A DNA stretch of 64,000 nt from JAXGXT01 sp040772665 (GTDB lineage Bacteria; Bacillota; Clostridia; Lachnospirales; Anaerotignaceae). Under the pieces are notes generated by a model. It saw only the letters and a list, made by a program, of their open reading frames with translations, had not been told where the DNA came from and did no database searches. The position numbers were made by a program, and so were the translations under genes. Where the stretch lies: positions 186,001 through 250,000 of the forward strand of contig JAXGXT010000002.1 in assembly GCA_040772665.1 (NCBI GenBank), written 5' to 3'. This document shows, in pieces, positions 44,610 to 54,004 of the stretch (position 1 is the stretch's first letter; every line of letters begins with the position of its first letter).

Positions 44610-45664
44610 TTATGCAATGTTTTCTTGCTCACCGTTTTCTTTTGCAGGCTGGACACTATCCATGATTCCAACATCCCGATAGACGATTCGGACATCCTGT
44701 TCTGCTGTACGGGAGTATTTGACGCTCTTTTCGCCTATCTCAATGCGTGAGATGAAGAGCCGTAGGATTTCAGGAGTCAGCTCTCGTATCTCAGTATACC
44801 GTTTTGCTTTATCAATGAAGGAGTCCACGTTGGAGGCAGAGTCCATCAGCTTTTGCAGTCTGGCTTCTCTGACAGGTATGGCGGCTCTGAGAGATTTCTG
44901 CTCATCATTGTAATCGCCAGAGAGCAGCCGGAACTGCTCATTGGTCACTCGTCCCAGCACATTATCTTCATAGAGCCGCTTAAATAGTGCTGTCAGCTCC
45001 GCATCTCTGCGCCTTGCCGCATCCAGCTCCCTTTGCAAACCGGTTATCTCACGGCGAAGCTCCACTGAGTTTTTGCGGTTGATATACTCTGCAAAGAGGG
45101 CTTCTTTCTGTCTGGCGAAATGGGTGACTCTGCGCAAGTCATCAAGGATGATATGAATCAAATCCTGTTCCCGGATGTAGTGGGAGGAGCAAATGTCCTT
45201 GCCTTTTTTCTTGTAGGTATAGCACATGAAATTGTTCTTAATCGCATCCATGGTGTGTGCCCGATGCAAGACGAGAGGCTTGCCGCAGTCGATGCAGTGC
45301 ACCAAGCCAGAGAATAAATTCGGTTCATCCATCTGCTTTGGTGTACGCTTTTTACGCTGGCGAAGCTCCTGCACCATATCCCACTGCTCCTGTGTAATCA
45401 ATGCTTCATGCGTGTTCTCGACTAAGATCTGCTCAGACTCATCATGGTAAACAGCCTTCTTGTTCTTGTAGGACAGCGTGGTGGTCCGCAATCCCGGCAT
45501 ATGCCCAAGGTAGGTTCTGTTGTTCAAGATGGCGGTCACAGAACTTGACGTCCAGCGGTAGGGCATGGCAGTATCCAGCGACTTGTGTGATGCTCCGGTC
45601 TTGCGGTAATAGTAATTGGTCGGATTGAGCACCTGTTCCTGGGTAAGAACCCGGGCGATTTGAT
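44610..45664 (-). pseudogene. Serine recombinase (TnpX-like), C-terminal part, cut by IS21 copy 1
   Basis: Frame open on the minus strand from the IS end at 45664 to the stop at 44610. The fragment starts NQIARVLTQEQVLNPTN within the recombinase domain, then THEALITQEQWD, a zinc ribbon (CIDCGKPLV with later CYTYKKKGKDIC) and the long coiled coil LYEDNVLGRVTNEQF, as in TnpX of Tn4451-type elements. The catalytic resolvase domain is absent. Its start lies at the IS inverted repeat, so the IS truncated it. G+C content is clearly higher than in surrounding genes, marking it as acquired. Confidence 0.85.
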
Positions 45665-45776
45665 TGTCAATGACGGTGATAAAATGTAAGAAAACAGCGG
45701 TTAAATTTTGCAGTTTTATGGCGGCAGGAAAATAATCTATGTTACACTCAAAAAAACGTGAAAAGGAGTGTAGCGA

Positions 45777-47005
45777 ATGAAAGGAAAACTTTGGATGAGT
45801 ATTAGAAATGACAGAAAAAAAGGATTAAGTTACACAGAAATAGCCAGAAAATATCATATTGACCCTCGCACTGCTAAAAAATATGCTGAATCGGAGACAA
45901 AACCAGCATATGAATTATCATCACCGAAGCCATCAAAATTAGACCCTTACAAAAGCCTAATTGACACTTGGCTTGATGAAGCCCTTACAGTGCAGTAAGA
46001 ATCCATGAAAAACTAGCGGAGCAAGGCTGTACATGCAAGTATACCATTGTAAGGGAATATGTATCTTCTAAAAAGACTCAGTTAGCAGAAAAAGCCACTG
46101 TACGTTTTGAAACCATGCCAGGTCTTCAGGGGCAGGTTGACTGGGGATTTTTTGAAAACTATAGGGTGCTTCAGAATGGCGAATATAAGAAACTATATTG
46201 TTTTCTTATGATTTTAGGATATTCAAGAACCAGATATATTGAGTTTGTTACAGACATGACTACAAATACGCTTATAAGATGTCACATAAATGCATTTAGA
46301 TATTTTGGCGGATATCCTGAGGAAATTCTTTATGACAACATGAAGCAAGTGGTTGTTAAGCGTCTGCTCAAGCAAGAAGATAGTGAACTAAATAAGCAGT
46401 TCGAAGATTTTGCAGGATTTTATGGATATAAGCCTGTTTTATGCCGTCCGTACAGAGGACAAACAAAGGGTAAAGTGGAGCGCACTGTTGCATATGTTAG
46501 GGATAACTTTATGACGGGTATTAAGTATGATTCCTTAGAAACCCTCAATCTTCAGGCAACGGCATGGTGTAATAAGGTAAACAATAAAGTTCATGGAACA
46601 ACTAATGAGATTCCATTTGAGAGGCTTCTAAAAGAAAATCTTCAGCCTTTAAAAAGAGAATATATTATTGATAAAATTAATCTCAGAAGAGTTGAAAAAG
46701 ACTGCCTCATCAGCTATGCCGGCAATAAATATTCCGTTCCAGCAGAATATATAGGCATGGATGTTGCAGTCATAGTTCTGGACAACATGCTTGCGGCATA
46801 TCACCAAGGTAAGCAGATATCTCTGCATAGGTTATCATACAACAGAAATGATATGGTGGTCAATAAGGAGCACTATAAAAAATTACTGTATAAGCAAACC
46901 TTTGATACAGAAAATACCCTTTTATACAATAGTAACCTTGTAGATTTTCCATCGCCAAAGCATAGTTTAAGCCAGTATGACGAGTTAATGGGAGGTGAAA
47001 TCTAA
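45777..47005 (+). pseudogene. istA: IstA transposase of IS21 copy 1, frameshifted
   Basis: DDE transposase with an N-terminal HTH (KGLSYTEIARKYHIDPRTAKKYAE). Relative to the intact copy at 59604-60833 it lacks one C in the run 45982-45984 (CCC versus CCCC), giving a stop at 45998; the frame reopens and continues to 47005 with the DDE motifs GQVDWG, LYDNMKQ and GKVERTV. The protein is otherwise the same as that of copy 2. Either decay or a homopolymer error. Confidence 0.9.
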
Positions 47006-47795
47006 TGAGTGAAATTGCATATGAAAGAATTAAAATAATCTTCAGACTCTGAATATGAAAAACACCCTTACTATAATAGATAATTACCTGGAGCAGGCAA
47101 TTCATGATAAAACCAACATTGTTGATGTGCTGGACCATATTTTAACCCAAGAAGCCAATGCAAAGCAAACAAGGGCTGTTGATAACCAGATTCAAATGTC
47201 GGGCTTCCCCTTTAGGAAAACCTTAAATATGTTTGATTTTTCTTTTCAGCCCAGCATAGACAAAGAACAGATAATGGAGCTGGCCACCATGCGGTTTGTA
47301 GAAAACAAAGAAAATGTAGTCTTTCTAGGAACGCCCGGTGTGGGAAAAACTCACTTAGCAGTTGCACTTGGTATGATTGCAGCGCAAAACAGATATTCCA
47401 CCTATTACATAAACTGTCACAATCTAATAAGTCAGTTAAATAAAGCACACTACGAAAACCGGCTGCAGGAAAGATTAAAGACCTTTGCAAAGTATAAGGT
47501 GCTGATTATTGATGAAATAGGCTATCTGCCTATGGATATACAAGGGGCAAATCTATTTTTTCAGTTAATTACTAAAAGGTATGAAAAAAACAGCACCATA
47601 TTTACCTCAAATAAGGCATTTTCCTCATGGAATGAGGTGTTTTCAGATATAACAATCGCCTCAGCCATACTTGATAGAATCCTGCACCACTGCCAAGTTG
47701 TAAGTATAAAAGGCGAAAGCTACCGGTTAAAGGAGCGTAAGGAGATGATGAAAAGCAAGAATATAATAAATACTTTGTTTGAAAAACAGGAATAA
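47005..47795 (+). pseudogene. istB: IstB ATPase of IS21 copy 1, frameshifted near the start
   Basis: AAA+ helper ATPase of IS21 transposition. The ATG at 47005 overlaps the istA stop. One A is missing in the run 47032-47035 (four versus five in copy 2), breaking the frame after MSEIAYERIK. An internal ATG at 47055 could still give 246 of the 263 residues, with Walker A GTPGVGKTH and Walker B LIIDEIGY, so activity may remain. Sequence downstream matches copy 2. Confidence 0.88.
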
Positions 47796-47859
47796 TTTTT
47801 TGCCAAAAACCAGCAAAATTTAAACGCCGTTTTTATACAAAATCAAAACGCCATTGACA

Positions 47860-48756
47860 GTCCCAAAGCTCCTGACTGACAATAGCTTCATGAGTGAAGT
47901 AGAAGATATACTGCTCATCCTCACTGGTTGACCTTCTCTTGTCGGTCTTGAAGTTGGTGCTGACGGACTTTTTCAGGATCGTATGACCAAGATACTCCTG
48001 ACGGTCAAGGATCGCATTGACGGTGGTATTGCTCCATCCATACGGATCAAAATAACGCTTACCGTTATTCTGTTCAGGATGAAACTTGGCTGTATAAGCC
48101 GAAGGGATTAGCACTTGTTCTTCCTGCAGCTGCTTTGCGATCTGAGTCGGACTCATGCCGGTATCGGCCATATCAAAGATACGTTTGACCACCAACGAAG
48201 CGACCGGGTCCACAACCAAGGTCTGCTTATCTCCGGGCATACGATTGTAACCAAACGGAATACTTCCGCTGCATCGCTTGCCATCGGCCATGCGAGAATT
48301 GAAGATGGATTTGATCTTGTTGCTGGTATCTCTTGCGTACCATTCGTTCATGATGTTGAGGAACGGAGTGAAGTCATTATCAGATCCGTTCTCACTATCA
48401 ACGCTGTTGTTGATTGCAATGAAGTGGATTTCTTTCTCTGGGAACAGTATCTCGGTATAGAACCCTACTTGCAGGTAGTTACGACCAAGTCGGCTCATAT
48501 CCTTAACGATGATCACACCGACATTCCCGGCATGAACCTCAGCCAGCAGCTCCTGAAAGCCTGGGCGATTAAAGTTTCTGCCGGTATAACCGTCATCCGT
48601 GAAGTGACGGATATTGGTGAAGCCATTTCTCGTTGCGTAATCTTCGAGATATTTTTTCTGATTGGTGATACTGTTGGACTCGCCCTTCAGCTCATCGTCC
48701 TTTGAAAGACGCTCATAAAGTGCTGTAATCAGCGGTTTTATTGGTTTCTTAGCCAT
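47860..48756 (-). pseudogene. Serine recombinase (TnpX/TndX-like), N-terminal part, cut by IS21 copy 1
   Basis: Minus-strand frame from ATG 48756 to the IS end. It has the complete resolvase domain with the nucleophile in YERLSKDDELKGESNS, then DDGYTGRNFNRPGF, KDMSRLGRNYLQ and the start of the recombinase domain, ending HEAIVSQELWD at the IS border; a few IS-encoded residues lead to a stop at 47833. The zinc ribbon and coiled coil are missing. It overlaps by about 90 residues of homology with the C-terminal fragment on the other side of the IS, so they are different genes. AAGGAGG precedes the start. Confidence 0.85.
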
Positions 48757-49054
48757 GTTTTGACTACCTCCTTCCTTATAGAGTTATGTACCGAATGAAC
48801 ACTGTATTGAGTTTCATCCTCCCAAATTGTACCCATTATGCTGGAGGTACCGGTATCCTTTGGGGGAAAACTGCTGCCGCCTATGCAAATCAAAGTGAAA
48901 ACCAGCGCCGGTTATACCCCAAGGTTTTAAGTACGGAACCCATGCTAATAGGGTTTTCAAAAGTTTTCCATAATAATGATAGACTTTTGAACTGTCATGT
49001 GGTAGGGTATGGCTTAACAAAATGGATTGAATTATAGACAAGGAGGATGCTCTT
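48757..49054. other. Gene-poor stretch before the conjugative remnant
   Basis: About 300 bp. A plus-strand frame of 83 codons at 48786-49037 has no ribosome site and no recognisable features; I do not call it. An AAGGAGGATG site at 49040-49050 belongs to the next gene. Confidence 0.4.
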
Positions 49055-49618
49055 ATGAAAAATATAAATGAAAAAGTGAAGAAATGGCTGATTATTTCAG
49101 GCGGGCTGGTGCTTAGTGCGGTACTTTTGGTAGCAATCATGAGCCAGTTTAAGGTACCGCCTATAAATGATTTAGTTCTGCCTGACCAAAATAGCAGCAC
49201 GCAGAAAGTAGCCGTAGAAACTCCTGATATAACAGAAAAAGAAGATGATATTAAAGTGCCGCCTATTGAAATCGAAAAGGAACCCAGTAATGCCAACGGA
49301 ATAGATAAAGGCACTGAGCAGACCATTCAGCCTGATTCTGTAAAACCTGAGTATACCGATGAACAGCTTAAAAATCCTGACCAAAAGCCAAATGGCGAAA
49401 AGGTCACTGAACAGGATAAACCGGTTGAGCATAACAAGGTAGAAAAACCAAATATGCCACCTAAGAGTGATAATCAGCCTCAAGGCGGAGATGTTAATAG
49501 CAAAGGAGAAACCTACCTTCCGGGGTTTGGATGGATTAAAAACAGCGGCGAAAATCAAGGAATCACAGGTGAAAGCGATGGAGATATTAACAAGCAAGTA
49601 GGAATTATGGGTGAGTAA
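49055..49618 (+). CDS. DUF6550-type membrane-anchored protein of conjugative elements
   Basis: 187 residues: a short basic start, one membrane helix (about 10-30), a long acidic and proline-rich region, and a conserved end TYLPGFGWIKNSGENQG...KQVGIMGE. This build matches the DUF6550 proteins found in Tn1549-like integrative elements of Clostridia, recognised from memory. It would be anchored with its tail outside. The function is unknown. Strong ribosome site AAGGAGGATG. It is followed by a terminator-like hairpin and two further element genes. Confidence 0.65.
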   Translation: MKNINEKVKKWLIISGGLVLSAVLLVAIMSQFKVPPINDLVLPDQNSSTQKVAVETPDITEKEDDIKVPPIEIEKEPSNANGIDKGTEQTIQPDSVKPEYTDEQLKNPDQKPNGEKVTEQDKPVEHNKVEKPNMPPKSDNQPQGGDVNSKGETYLPGFGWIKNSGENQGITGESDGDINKQVGIMGE

Positions 49619-49631
49619 ATAAATATAGCAT

Positions 49632-49664
49632 AAAAAATGCACTGCACAGGCGGTGCATTTTTTA
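49632..49664 (+). terminator. Terminator or attenuator after the DUF6550 gene
   Basis: AAATGCAC (49635-49642) pairs with GTGCATTT (49653-49660), extendable by A/T pairs, followed by TTTATT. The next gene has its own AAAGGAG site 12 nt later. Confidence 0.7.
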
Positions 49665-49682
49665 TTGCGGAAAGGAGTCTGA

Positions 49683-51368
49683 ATGAAGAAAATATTAATG
49701 GTAATTTGCCTGTGCATTGCCCTGATATGCTGTTCTTCCTTACCGGCTTTTGCAGTTGGTGATGGAAATATTGACGGAGGCGGAGGCGGTATGGGCGATG
49801 GCACAAGCACCAACTCATGGACACCGGGGAATGATGGCGTAAGGGTGACTGTGGTAAGAGCCAGCGATCATGCAGTAGTAACTACTCCTATTGATCTCAC
49901 CAACAAAATTCCCCCTTCAACGATAGTTCATTTTGGCAAGGTTAGTAAGTTAAGTTATAGCAGTGGTAAAAGTCTGTCTCCACAACAAGGGTCTTTTCAA
50001 TATATAAATCCTTCCCAAGCAATGCCGCTTATAGTAAGTACTAACGGCAGTAACAATATTGATGCTATAAAAAGGTACTTTTGCTCGGAATATACGGTGA
50101 AGCTAATTTCAAATCATACAGGTATGGACTACGATGTGCTAATTGGCGGAGATTACAAGCTGCTCCTCGAACCCTTTGCTTTCTACAAATTTGAGGGTGT
50201 GATGATTGTTACCACGGCTACTGAAGCAGCCTTATATGATGAACAGGTAAGCGGTCTGCTTAGAAAGAGGATGACATCACTATCTCATAAGAACCTGCCT
50301 CTTTCTATGTTTTTGGAGGTTTCAGATCTTGGGTATCTGGCATGGAGCGGAAGTAAAACCACTACCGCATCAAATGCGGATATTAAATCCAGTCTCGGTC
50401 TTGGTATTGTTCGTTTTCAAGAAGAACCGGAAGCTCCCGTGGTCTCTGTCTATGATTACGAATATAGGGTAAATACCGAGGTAATTACATCAGTAAGGGT
50501 AGGCGGAGGGCAGTCCGATCCCGATAATCCAACTCAAGTAAGCTTCACCATAAACGGCATAACCTATAACGTAGGCAATGTCTATTATCCGAGCGGAGAC
50601 AGTCAACTTGCATGGGTAAAATGGAAAACCCCGGCGACTGAGCAGGATATGGTAATTCATGTATCTGTAAGGGGTCCGGGCGGGACTGATAAGAGCATCA
50701 TAAACTGCAAGATTGTAGATTTGGATAAGAATCCCCCACCCAATCCCGTTGCTGATGATAGAAATAACAGCTTTCAGAAAAGTCCTGTACCGCAGCGGGT
50801 AGAAAAAACAAGAGCTGATTGGACAGTTTGGAGTTCTTGGTGGAGAGCATATTGGGTGTGGCACGGAGATGATGAGGATGGGTATTGGTGTGATCACGGA
50901 TGGTGGGAGTTTGATTTAAACAGATATTATGCTACTTTTTCTGCGAATATGAGCATCCTTTGCGACGGTAAAAATCCCACAGCTAACGGCCGCAAAATGA
51001 AATCGGGCTATGGAATTAACCAAGTAGTATCTGCATCAGTTAGCAGTAATCAATCTTCTGCTATAACAAATCCGCAGAATACCGTAAGCTATTTTCCTGA
51101 GTTTAACTATGGCACTTACTGGAGACTGCTGGAGCGAATGCAAAGCGGTAGCTCTGCCCGGTTTGAGTTTCAGAAAAACATTTATTCAACCTATAAGAAC
51201 CGAACACATTTCAGCCCTGTTTGGATGCCTGATGGAGACTACGAAGTTAATACTTGGGTGCTTGATAGCTGGACTCCGGTCGGGATGCTTTCAGCAAATT
51301 TGACTGACAGTCTAACCATACGGGGATCACTTTGGGATGACTGGCATGTGGCTCCGCAAAAGCCCTAA
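49683..51368 (+). CDS. Large exported protein of a conjugative element, function unknown
   Basis: 561 residues with a clear signal peptide (MKKILMVICLCIALICCSS...AFA, cleavage about 24). No catalytic motif was recognised. After a glycine-rich stretch (GGGGGMGDG) the protein is rich in Ser, Thr, Asn and aromatic residues; a Trp-dense segment around 380-415 (WSSWWRAYWVWHGDDEDGYW) stands out. The composition suggests beta-rich surface or envelope domains. The genes on both sides are of conjugative-element type, so a role in mating-pair contact is an inference. It could also be a surface adhesin. Confidence 0.6.
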   Translation: MKKILMVICLCIALICCSSLPAFAVGDGNIDGGGGGMGDGTSTNSWTPGNDGVRVTVVRASDHAVVTTPIDLTNKIPPSTIVHFGKVSKLSYSSGKSLSPQQGSFQYINPSQAMPLIVSTNGSNNIDAIKRYFCSEYTVKLISNHTGMDYDVLIGGDYKLLLEPFAFYKFEGVMIVTTATEAALYDEQVSGLLRKRMTSLSHKNLPLSMFLEVSDLGYLAWSGSKTTTASNADIKSSLGLGIVRFQEEPEAPVVSVYDYEYRVNTEVITSVRVGGGQSDPDNPTQVSFTINGITYNVGNVYYPSGDSQLAWVKWKTPATEQDMVIHVSVRGPGGTDKSIINCKIVDLDKNPPPNPVADDRNNSFQKSPVPQRVEKTRADWTVWSSWWRAYWVWHGDDEDGYWCDHGWWEFDLNRYYATFSANMSILCDGKNPTANGRKMKSGYGINQVVSASVSSNQSSAITNPQNTVSYFPEFNYGTYWRLLERMQSGSSARFEFQKNIYSTYKNRTHFSPVWMPDGDYEVNTWVLDSWTPVGMLSANLTDSLTIRGSLWDDWHVAPQKP

Positions 51369-51385
51369 AAAAGAAAGGAACTATA

Positions 51386-51432
51386 ATGAAAATCCCCACG
51401 GAAGAAAAGCAGTTAATCTAGCCCGTGGGGAT
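51386..51432 (+). promoter_or_regulatory. Leader peptide overlapping a hairpin upstream of the DUF3852 gene
   Basis: AAAGGAA and ATG at 51386 open an 11-codon frame (MKIPTEEKQLI) ending in TAG at 51419-51421. Its third to sixth codons form the left arm of a 10-bp stem, ATCCCCACGG (51392-51401) with CCGTGGGGAT (51423-51432). Translation of the peptide would unfold the hairpin, the layout of an attenuator. Confidence 0.4.
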
Positions 51433-51472
51433 CTTGTCTTGTGAAAATATATAAAGAAGGAAGGCGGTCTCT

Positions 51473-51814
51473 ATGACGAAGTATAAAAAAGGAATCCTGA
51501 TGTTTACTTGTGTCCTTATGTTATCCATGGTTTTCTGTACAACAGCCTTTGCTGCCGGTACAGGTGATGTAGCCGGGGCAATTGAGGGTACATGGCGAGA
51601 AGCATCAGGGCAAATTAAGACTGTGGTAAATAAGGTAGTCTTTCCAGCAATTGATTTAATTTTAGCTGTATTTTTCTTCGCCAAACTTGGAATGGCATAT
51701 TTTGATTATCGCAAACATGGGCAATTTGAGTGGAGTGCCCCAGCAATTTTATTTGCGTGCTTGGTGTTTACCTTAACAGCACCACTTTATATTTGGGGTA
51801 TTGTTGGATTATAG
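51473..51814 (+). CDS. DUF3852-type small membrane protein (pilin-like) of conjugative elements
   Basis: 113 residues: a signal peptide or first membrane helix (about 8-30, ending TTAFAAG), a short amphipathic stretch, then two hydrophobic helices (about 55-73 and 88-112). This is the build of VirB2/TrbC-like pilins, and it resembles DUF3852 proteins of Tn1549-like elements from memory. The AAGGAAGG site precedes the ATG. No VirB4-type gene follows; the next gene is metabolic, so the transfer module breaks off here. Confidence 0.6.
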   Translation: MTKYKKGILMFTCVLMLSMVFCTTAFAAGTGDVAGAIEGTWREASGQIKTVVNKVVFPAIDLILAVFFFAKLGMAYFDYRKHGQFEWSAPAILFACLVFTLTAPLYIWGIVGL

Positions 51815-51949
51815 GTAAAGGTAGAACTCATTTTATTGATAAAAACCTATTTATAAATATGATTTTATATGATACTATAAAAACGATTTCATCAAAAATT
51901 GAAATTAAAATAATGTTTCTAGTCAGCTTATATCAGAATGGAGATAAAA

Positions 51950-52720
51950 ATGCATATAGAAGAAATTGCAGATAGCTTACTACAGGCAGAGATAAAAGGC
52001 ATGACAATAGAGCCAATCAGTGAACAATACCCCAATATCTCTGTAAAAGAAGCGTATCATATACAACTAAAAACCATTGAGAAGAAAGTAAAAAGTGGAG
52101 AGAAACTGATAGGGATGAAAATAGGTCTAACCAGTAAAGCTATGCAGCAATTGGTTGGCATTGACGTTCCTGATTATGGTCATTTAACAGATGAAATGCT
52201 TATTAAAGATGCTATTTGTAAAACAGATGAGTTATACCAACCAAAAGTAGAAGGAGAATTAGCCTTTTGTTTGAAAAAGACGTTAAAAGGCCCGAATGTT
52301 GCAATTAAGGATGTGTATGATGCCACAGATTATATTGTTCCCGCACTAGAGGTTGTAGATACACGAATGAAAGATTGGAGAATTAAACTTGAAGATACCA
52401 TTGCAGATAATGGGTCTTCTGCACGCTTTATTTTAAGTGAAAAAAAGATAGACATCCATAAAATTGATATGCATCATACAGAGATGGTTTTTGAGAGAAA
52501 CGGTGAGGTTATGAATAGAGGAGTTACTGCTGAGGTATGGGGAAACCCTGCAGGAGCGGTAGCGTGGTTAGCAAATGCCTTGTCAGAGTATAATATAGAA
52601 TTAAAAGCAGGAAGTGTTATACTGTCAGGTGCATTAACAGAGGCAATTTCGGCACAGGCAGGAGATGTTTTTACAGCTACCTTTTGTGGAATTGGCAGTA
52701 TCTCATTAAAATTTGTTTAG
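51950..52720 (+). CDS. 2-keto-4-pentenoate hydratase-like protein (FAH superfamily)
   Basis: 256 residues of the fumarylacetoacetate hydrolase superfamily, hydratase/decarboxylase branch (MhpD, DmpE, XylI-like). Metal ligands are in VEGELAFCL (two glutamates) and VVDTRMKDW (Asp); LIGMKIGLTSKAMQ near residue 50 and SGALTEAISAQAGDVF near the end are typical. I chose ATG 51950 with GGAG 6 nt upstream, not ATG 51938. These enzymes act in meta-cleavage pathways of aromatics, unusual in strict anaerobes, so the natural substrate may be another 2-keto acid. A terminator separates it from the MarR operon. Confidence 0.8.
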   Translation: MHIEEIADSLLQAEIKGMTIEPISEQYPNISVKEAYHIQLKTIEKKVKSGEKLIGMKIGLTSKAMQQLVGIDVPDYGHLTDEMLIKDAICKTDELYQPKVEGELAFCLKKTLKGPNVAIKDVYDATDYIVPALEVVDTRMKDWRIKLEDTIADNGSSARFILSEKKIDIHKIDMHHTEMVFERNGEVMNRGVTAEVWGNPAGAVAWLANALSEYNIELKAGSVILSGALTEAISAQAGDVFTATFCGIGSISLKFV

Positions 52721-52728
52721 AACCCAAG

Positions 52729-52758
52729 AAAGACTTAAATACAGTTTAGGTCTTTTTT
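52729..52758 (+). terminator. Terminator after the hydratase gene
   Basis: AAGACTTAAA pairs with TTTAGGTCTT (one G-T pair), 4-5 nt loop, followed by TTTTAG. It insulates the hydratase gene from the next promoter. Confidence 0.75.
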
Positions 52759-52791
52759 AGTTTAACAAAACAATAAATGTTATAGAAAATA

Positions 52792-52820
52792 TTGACAGGG
52801 AATTAAAAATAGTCTATTAT
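52792..52820 (+). promoter_or_regulatory. Consensus promoter of the MarR operon
   Basis: TTGACA (52792-52797), 17 nt, TATTAT (52815-52820): perfect -35 and five of six at -10. Its -10 lies inside the inverted repeat described next. Confidence 0.8.
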
Positions 52821-52853
52821 GTGTCTAAACACATGTGAATAATCACATAATAG
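52814..52853. promoter_or_regulatory. Operator-like inverted repeats over the promoter
   Basis: CTATTATGTG (52814-52823) and CACATAATAG (52844-52853) are a perfect 10-bp inverted repeat; the centre holds the 8-bp palindrome CACATGTG (52830-52837). Together these give several TATGTG/CACATA half-sites from -10 to the ribosome site. A MarR regulator is encoded in the same operon, making it the likely ligand-controlled repressor here. Confidence 0.65.
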
Positions 52854-52866
52854 AAGAGGGATGCCT

Positions 52867-54000
52867 ATGAAATCACAAGATATAAAAAAATATGGATTAA
52901 GTCTAGGGTATAGCGCTGTTGGCATTACAGATGCAGAAGATTTAACAGCCTATATTGATGAAGTTGTTTCGAGAGGGGAAAAGTATGAACTTTTAGAATA
53001 TACAACAACCAATCCCATTAAAGATGCAAAACCGAAGGAGATTATGCCCTGTGCAAAATCAGTTATTGTATTAGTTTGGGACTATTTTCAGTATGATTTC
53101 CCCGAAGAACTGAAACAGATGATTGGAAAAGCCTATATGGCTAGAGCATATACACCACCACAGGGAACTGTGGCGCATGCAAGAGTTCAATTAATGAAAG
53201 ATTATCTAACGAATGGTGGATGCGTTGTAAATTCTACCATTGGCTTGCCTGCAAGGTGGATGGCAACAAAGGCAGGTGTAACTGAGTTTGGAAAGAATAA
53301 TTTTGCCTACCACAAAGAGGCAGGATCTTATATTTTGATTACAACATTGGTTATTGATAAAGAACTGGAATATGACAAACCTACAATGGGAAATAAGTGT
53401 TCGCCTAATTGTAGACTTTGCATGGATGCATGTCCTACAAAAGCCATTTATGAACCTTTTAAATTAGACCCAAGAAGATGCATTTCTTTTAATAACTGGG
53501 TAACACAAGATAACAGAGGGAATATATCCTCTTTTGTTCCTTATGAGTTAAGAAATGCCATTGGAACTAAAATTCATGGATGTGATATCTGCCAAGATGT
53601 CTGTCCTCGTAACCAAAAGAAGCTAAAAGCAAGTAAACCTATAGATAAGTATATTGAATTAATAAAAGAGGATTTTCAACTGGAGAAAATATTGAATATG
53701 TCAGATGATTATTTTAATACTCGGATTTATCCTGTTTTATATAACTACATTAAGGATAAACGTTATTTGAGTCGTAATGCTGCCATTGCAATGGGGAACT
53801 CAAAAGACGAAAAGTATGCAAAGGACTTAAAAATTGCGTTGAAAAACCCGGATGAAATGATACGAGAATACGCTGTTTGGGCATTAGGAGAAATTGGCGG
53901 AGAAACCTGTTCCGAAATTCTTTCAGATTGTTATGAAAGTGAAAAATCAGAAAAAATAAAAGATGTAATTAAAAAAACATTAGAATCAATTGAAAGGTGA
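52867..54000 (+). CDS. QueG-like double 4Fe-4S protein with HEAT-type C-terminus
   Basis: 377 residues, related to epoxyqueuosine reductase and the wider corrinoid iron-sulfur family. Two clusters: CSPNCRLCMDACP and CDICQDVCPRN; the N-terminal half has the flavin/corrinoid-type fold (GYSAVGITDAED). The C-terminus has HEAT-like repeats (NAAIAMGNS, EYAVWALGEIGG). I chose ATG 52867 (site AGAGGG, 52855-52860) over ATG 52861. Genuine QueG is a tRNA enzyme, but this gene lies in a MarR-controlled operon with a transporter and a crotonase, and the insert between clusters is longer, so a reductase acting on a small molecule is a fair alternative. Confidence 0.75.
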   Translation: MKSQDIKKYGLSLGYSAVGITDAEDLTAYIDEVVSRGEKYELLEYTTTNPIKDAKPKEIMPCAKSVIVLVWDYFQYDFPEELKQMIGKAYMARAYTPPQGTVAHARVQLMKDYLTNGGCVVNSTIGLPARWMATKAGVTEFGKNNFAYHKEAGSYILITTLVIDKELEYDKPTMGNKCSPNCRLCMDACPTKAIYEPFKLDPRRCISFNNWVTQDNRGNISSFVPYELRNAIGTKIHGCDICQDVCPRNQKKLKASKPIDKYIELIKEDFQLEKILNMSDDYFNTRIYPVLYNYIKDKRYLSRNAAIAMGNSKDEKYAKDLKIALKNPDEMIREYAVWALGEIGGETCSEILSDCYESEKSEKIKDVIKKTLESIER

Positions 54001-54004
54001 TTAT

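Larger units (their letters stand above)
45665..47859 (+). mobile_element. IS21-family insertion sequence, copy 1 (2195 bp)
   Basis: Ends are TGTCAATGACGG (45665) and CGCCATTGACA (to 47859), imperfect inverted repeats of about 60 bp that also share a TTAAATTTTGC segment. It carries istA and istB. It is 2 bp shorter than copy 2 (58749-60945), accounted for by one missing C in istA and one missing A in istB, so both genes are frameshifted. The flanks show no target duplication: left GATTTGAT, right GTCCCAAA. Confidence 0.92.
49055..51814 (+). mobile_element. Remnant of an integrative conjugative element (accessory part of transfer module)
   Basis: Three consecutive plus-strand genes (DUF6550-type, a 561-residue exported protein, DUF3852-type pilin-like protein) appear in this order in Clostridia conjugative elements. 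The expected core (VirB4, VirD4/TraG, relaxase) is missing, so only a piece remains between the IS copies. Confidence 0.5.

Noticed and set aside
45665..47859. Simple insertion of IS21 copy 1 into one recombinase gene
   Set aside because: The two flanking fragments share about 90 residues of overlapping homology, so they come from different genes.
48115..48705. 196-codon plus-strand frame
   Set aside because: Shadow of the serine recombinase N-terminal domain on the minus strand.
48786..49037. 83-codon plus-strand frame as a gene
   Set aside because: No ribosome site, no recognisable features, and it overlaps the approach to the next gene.
49172..49813. 213-codon minus-strand frame
   Set aside because: Antisense to the DUF6550-type gene and the next signal peptide, both with good ribosome sites.
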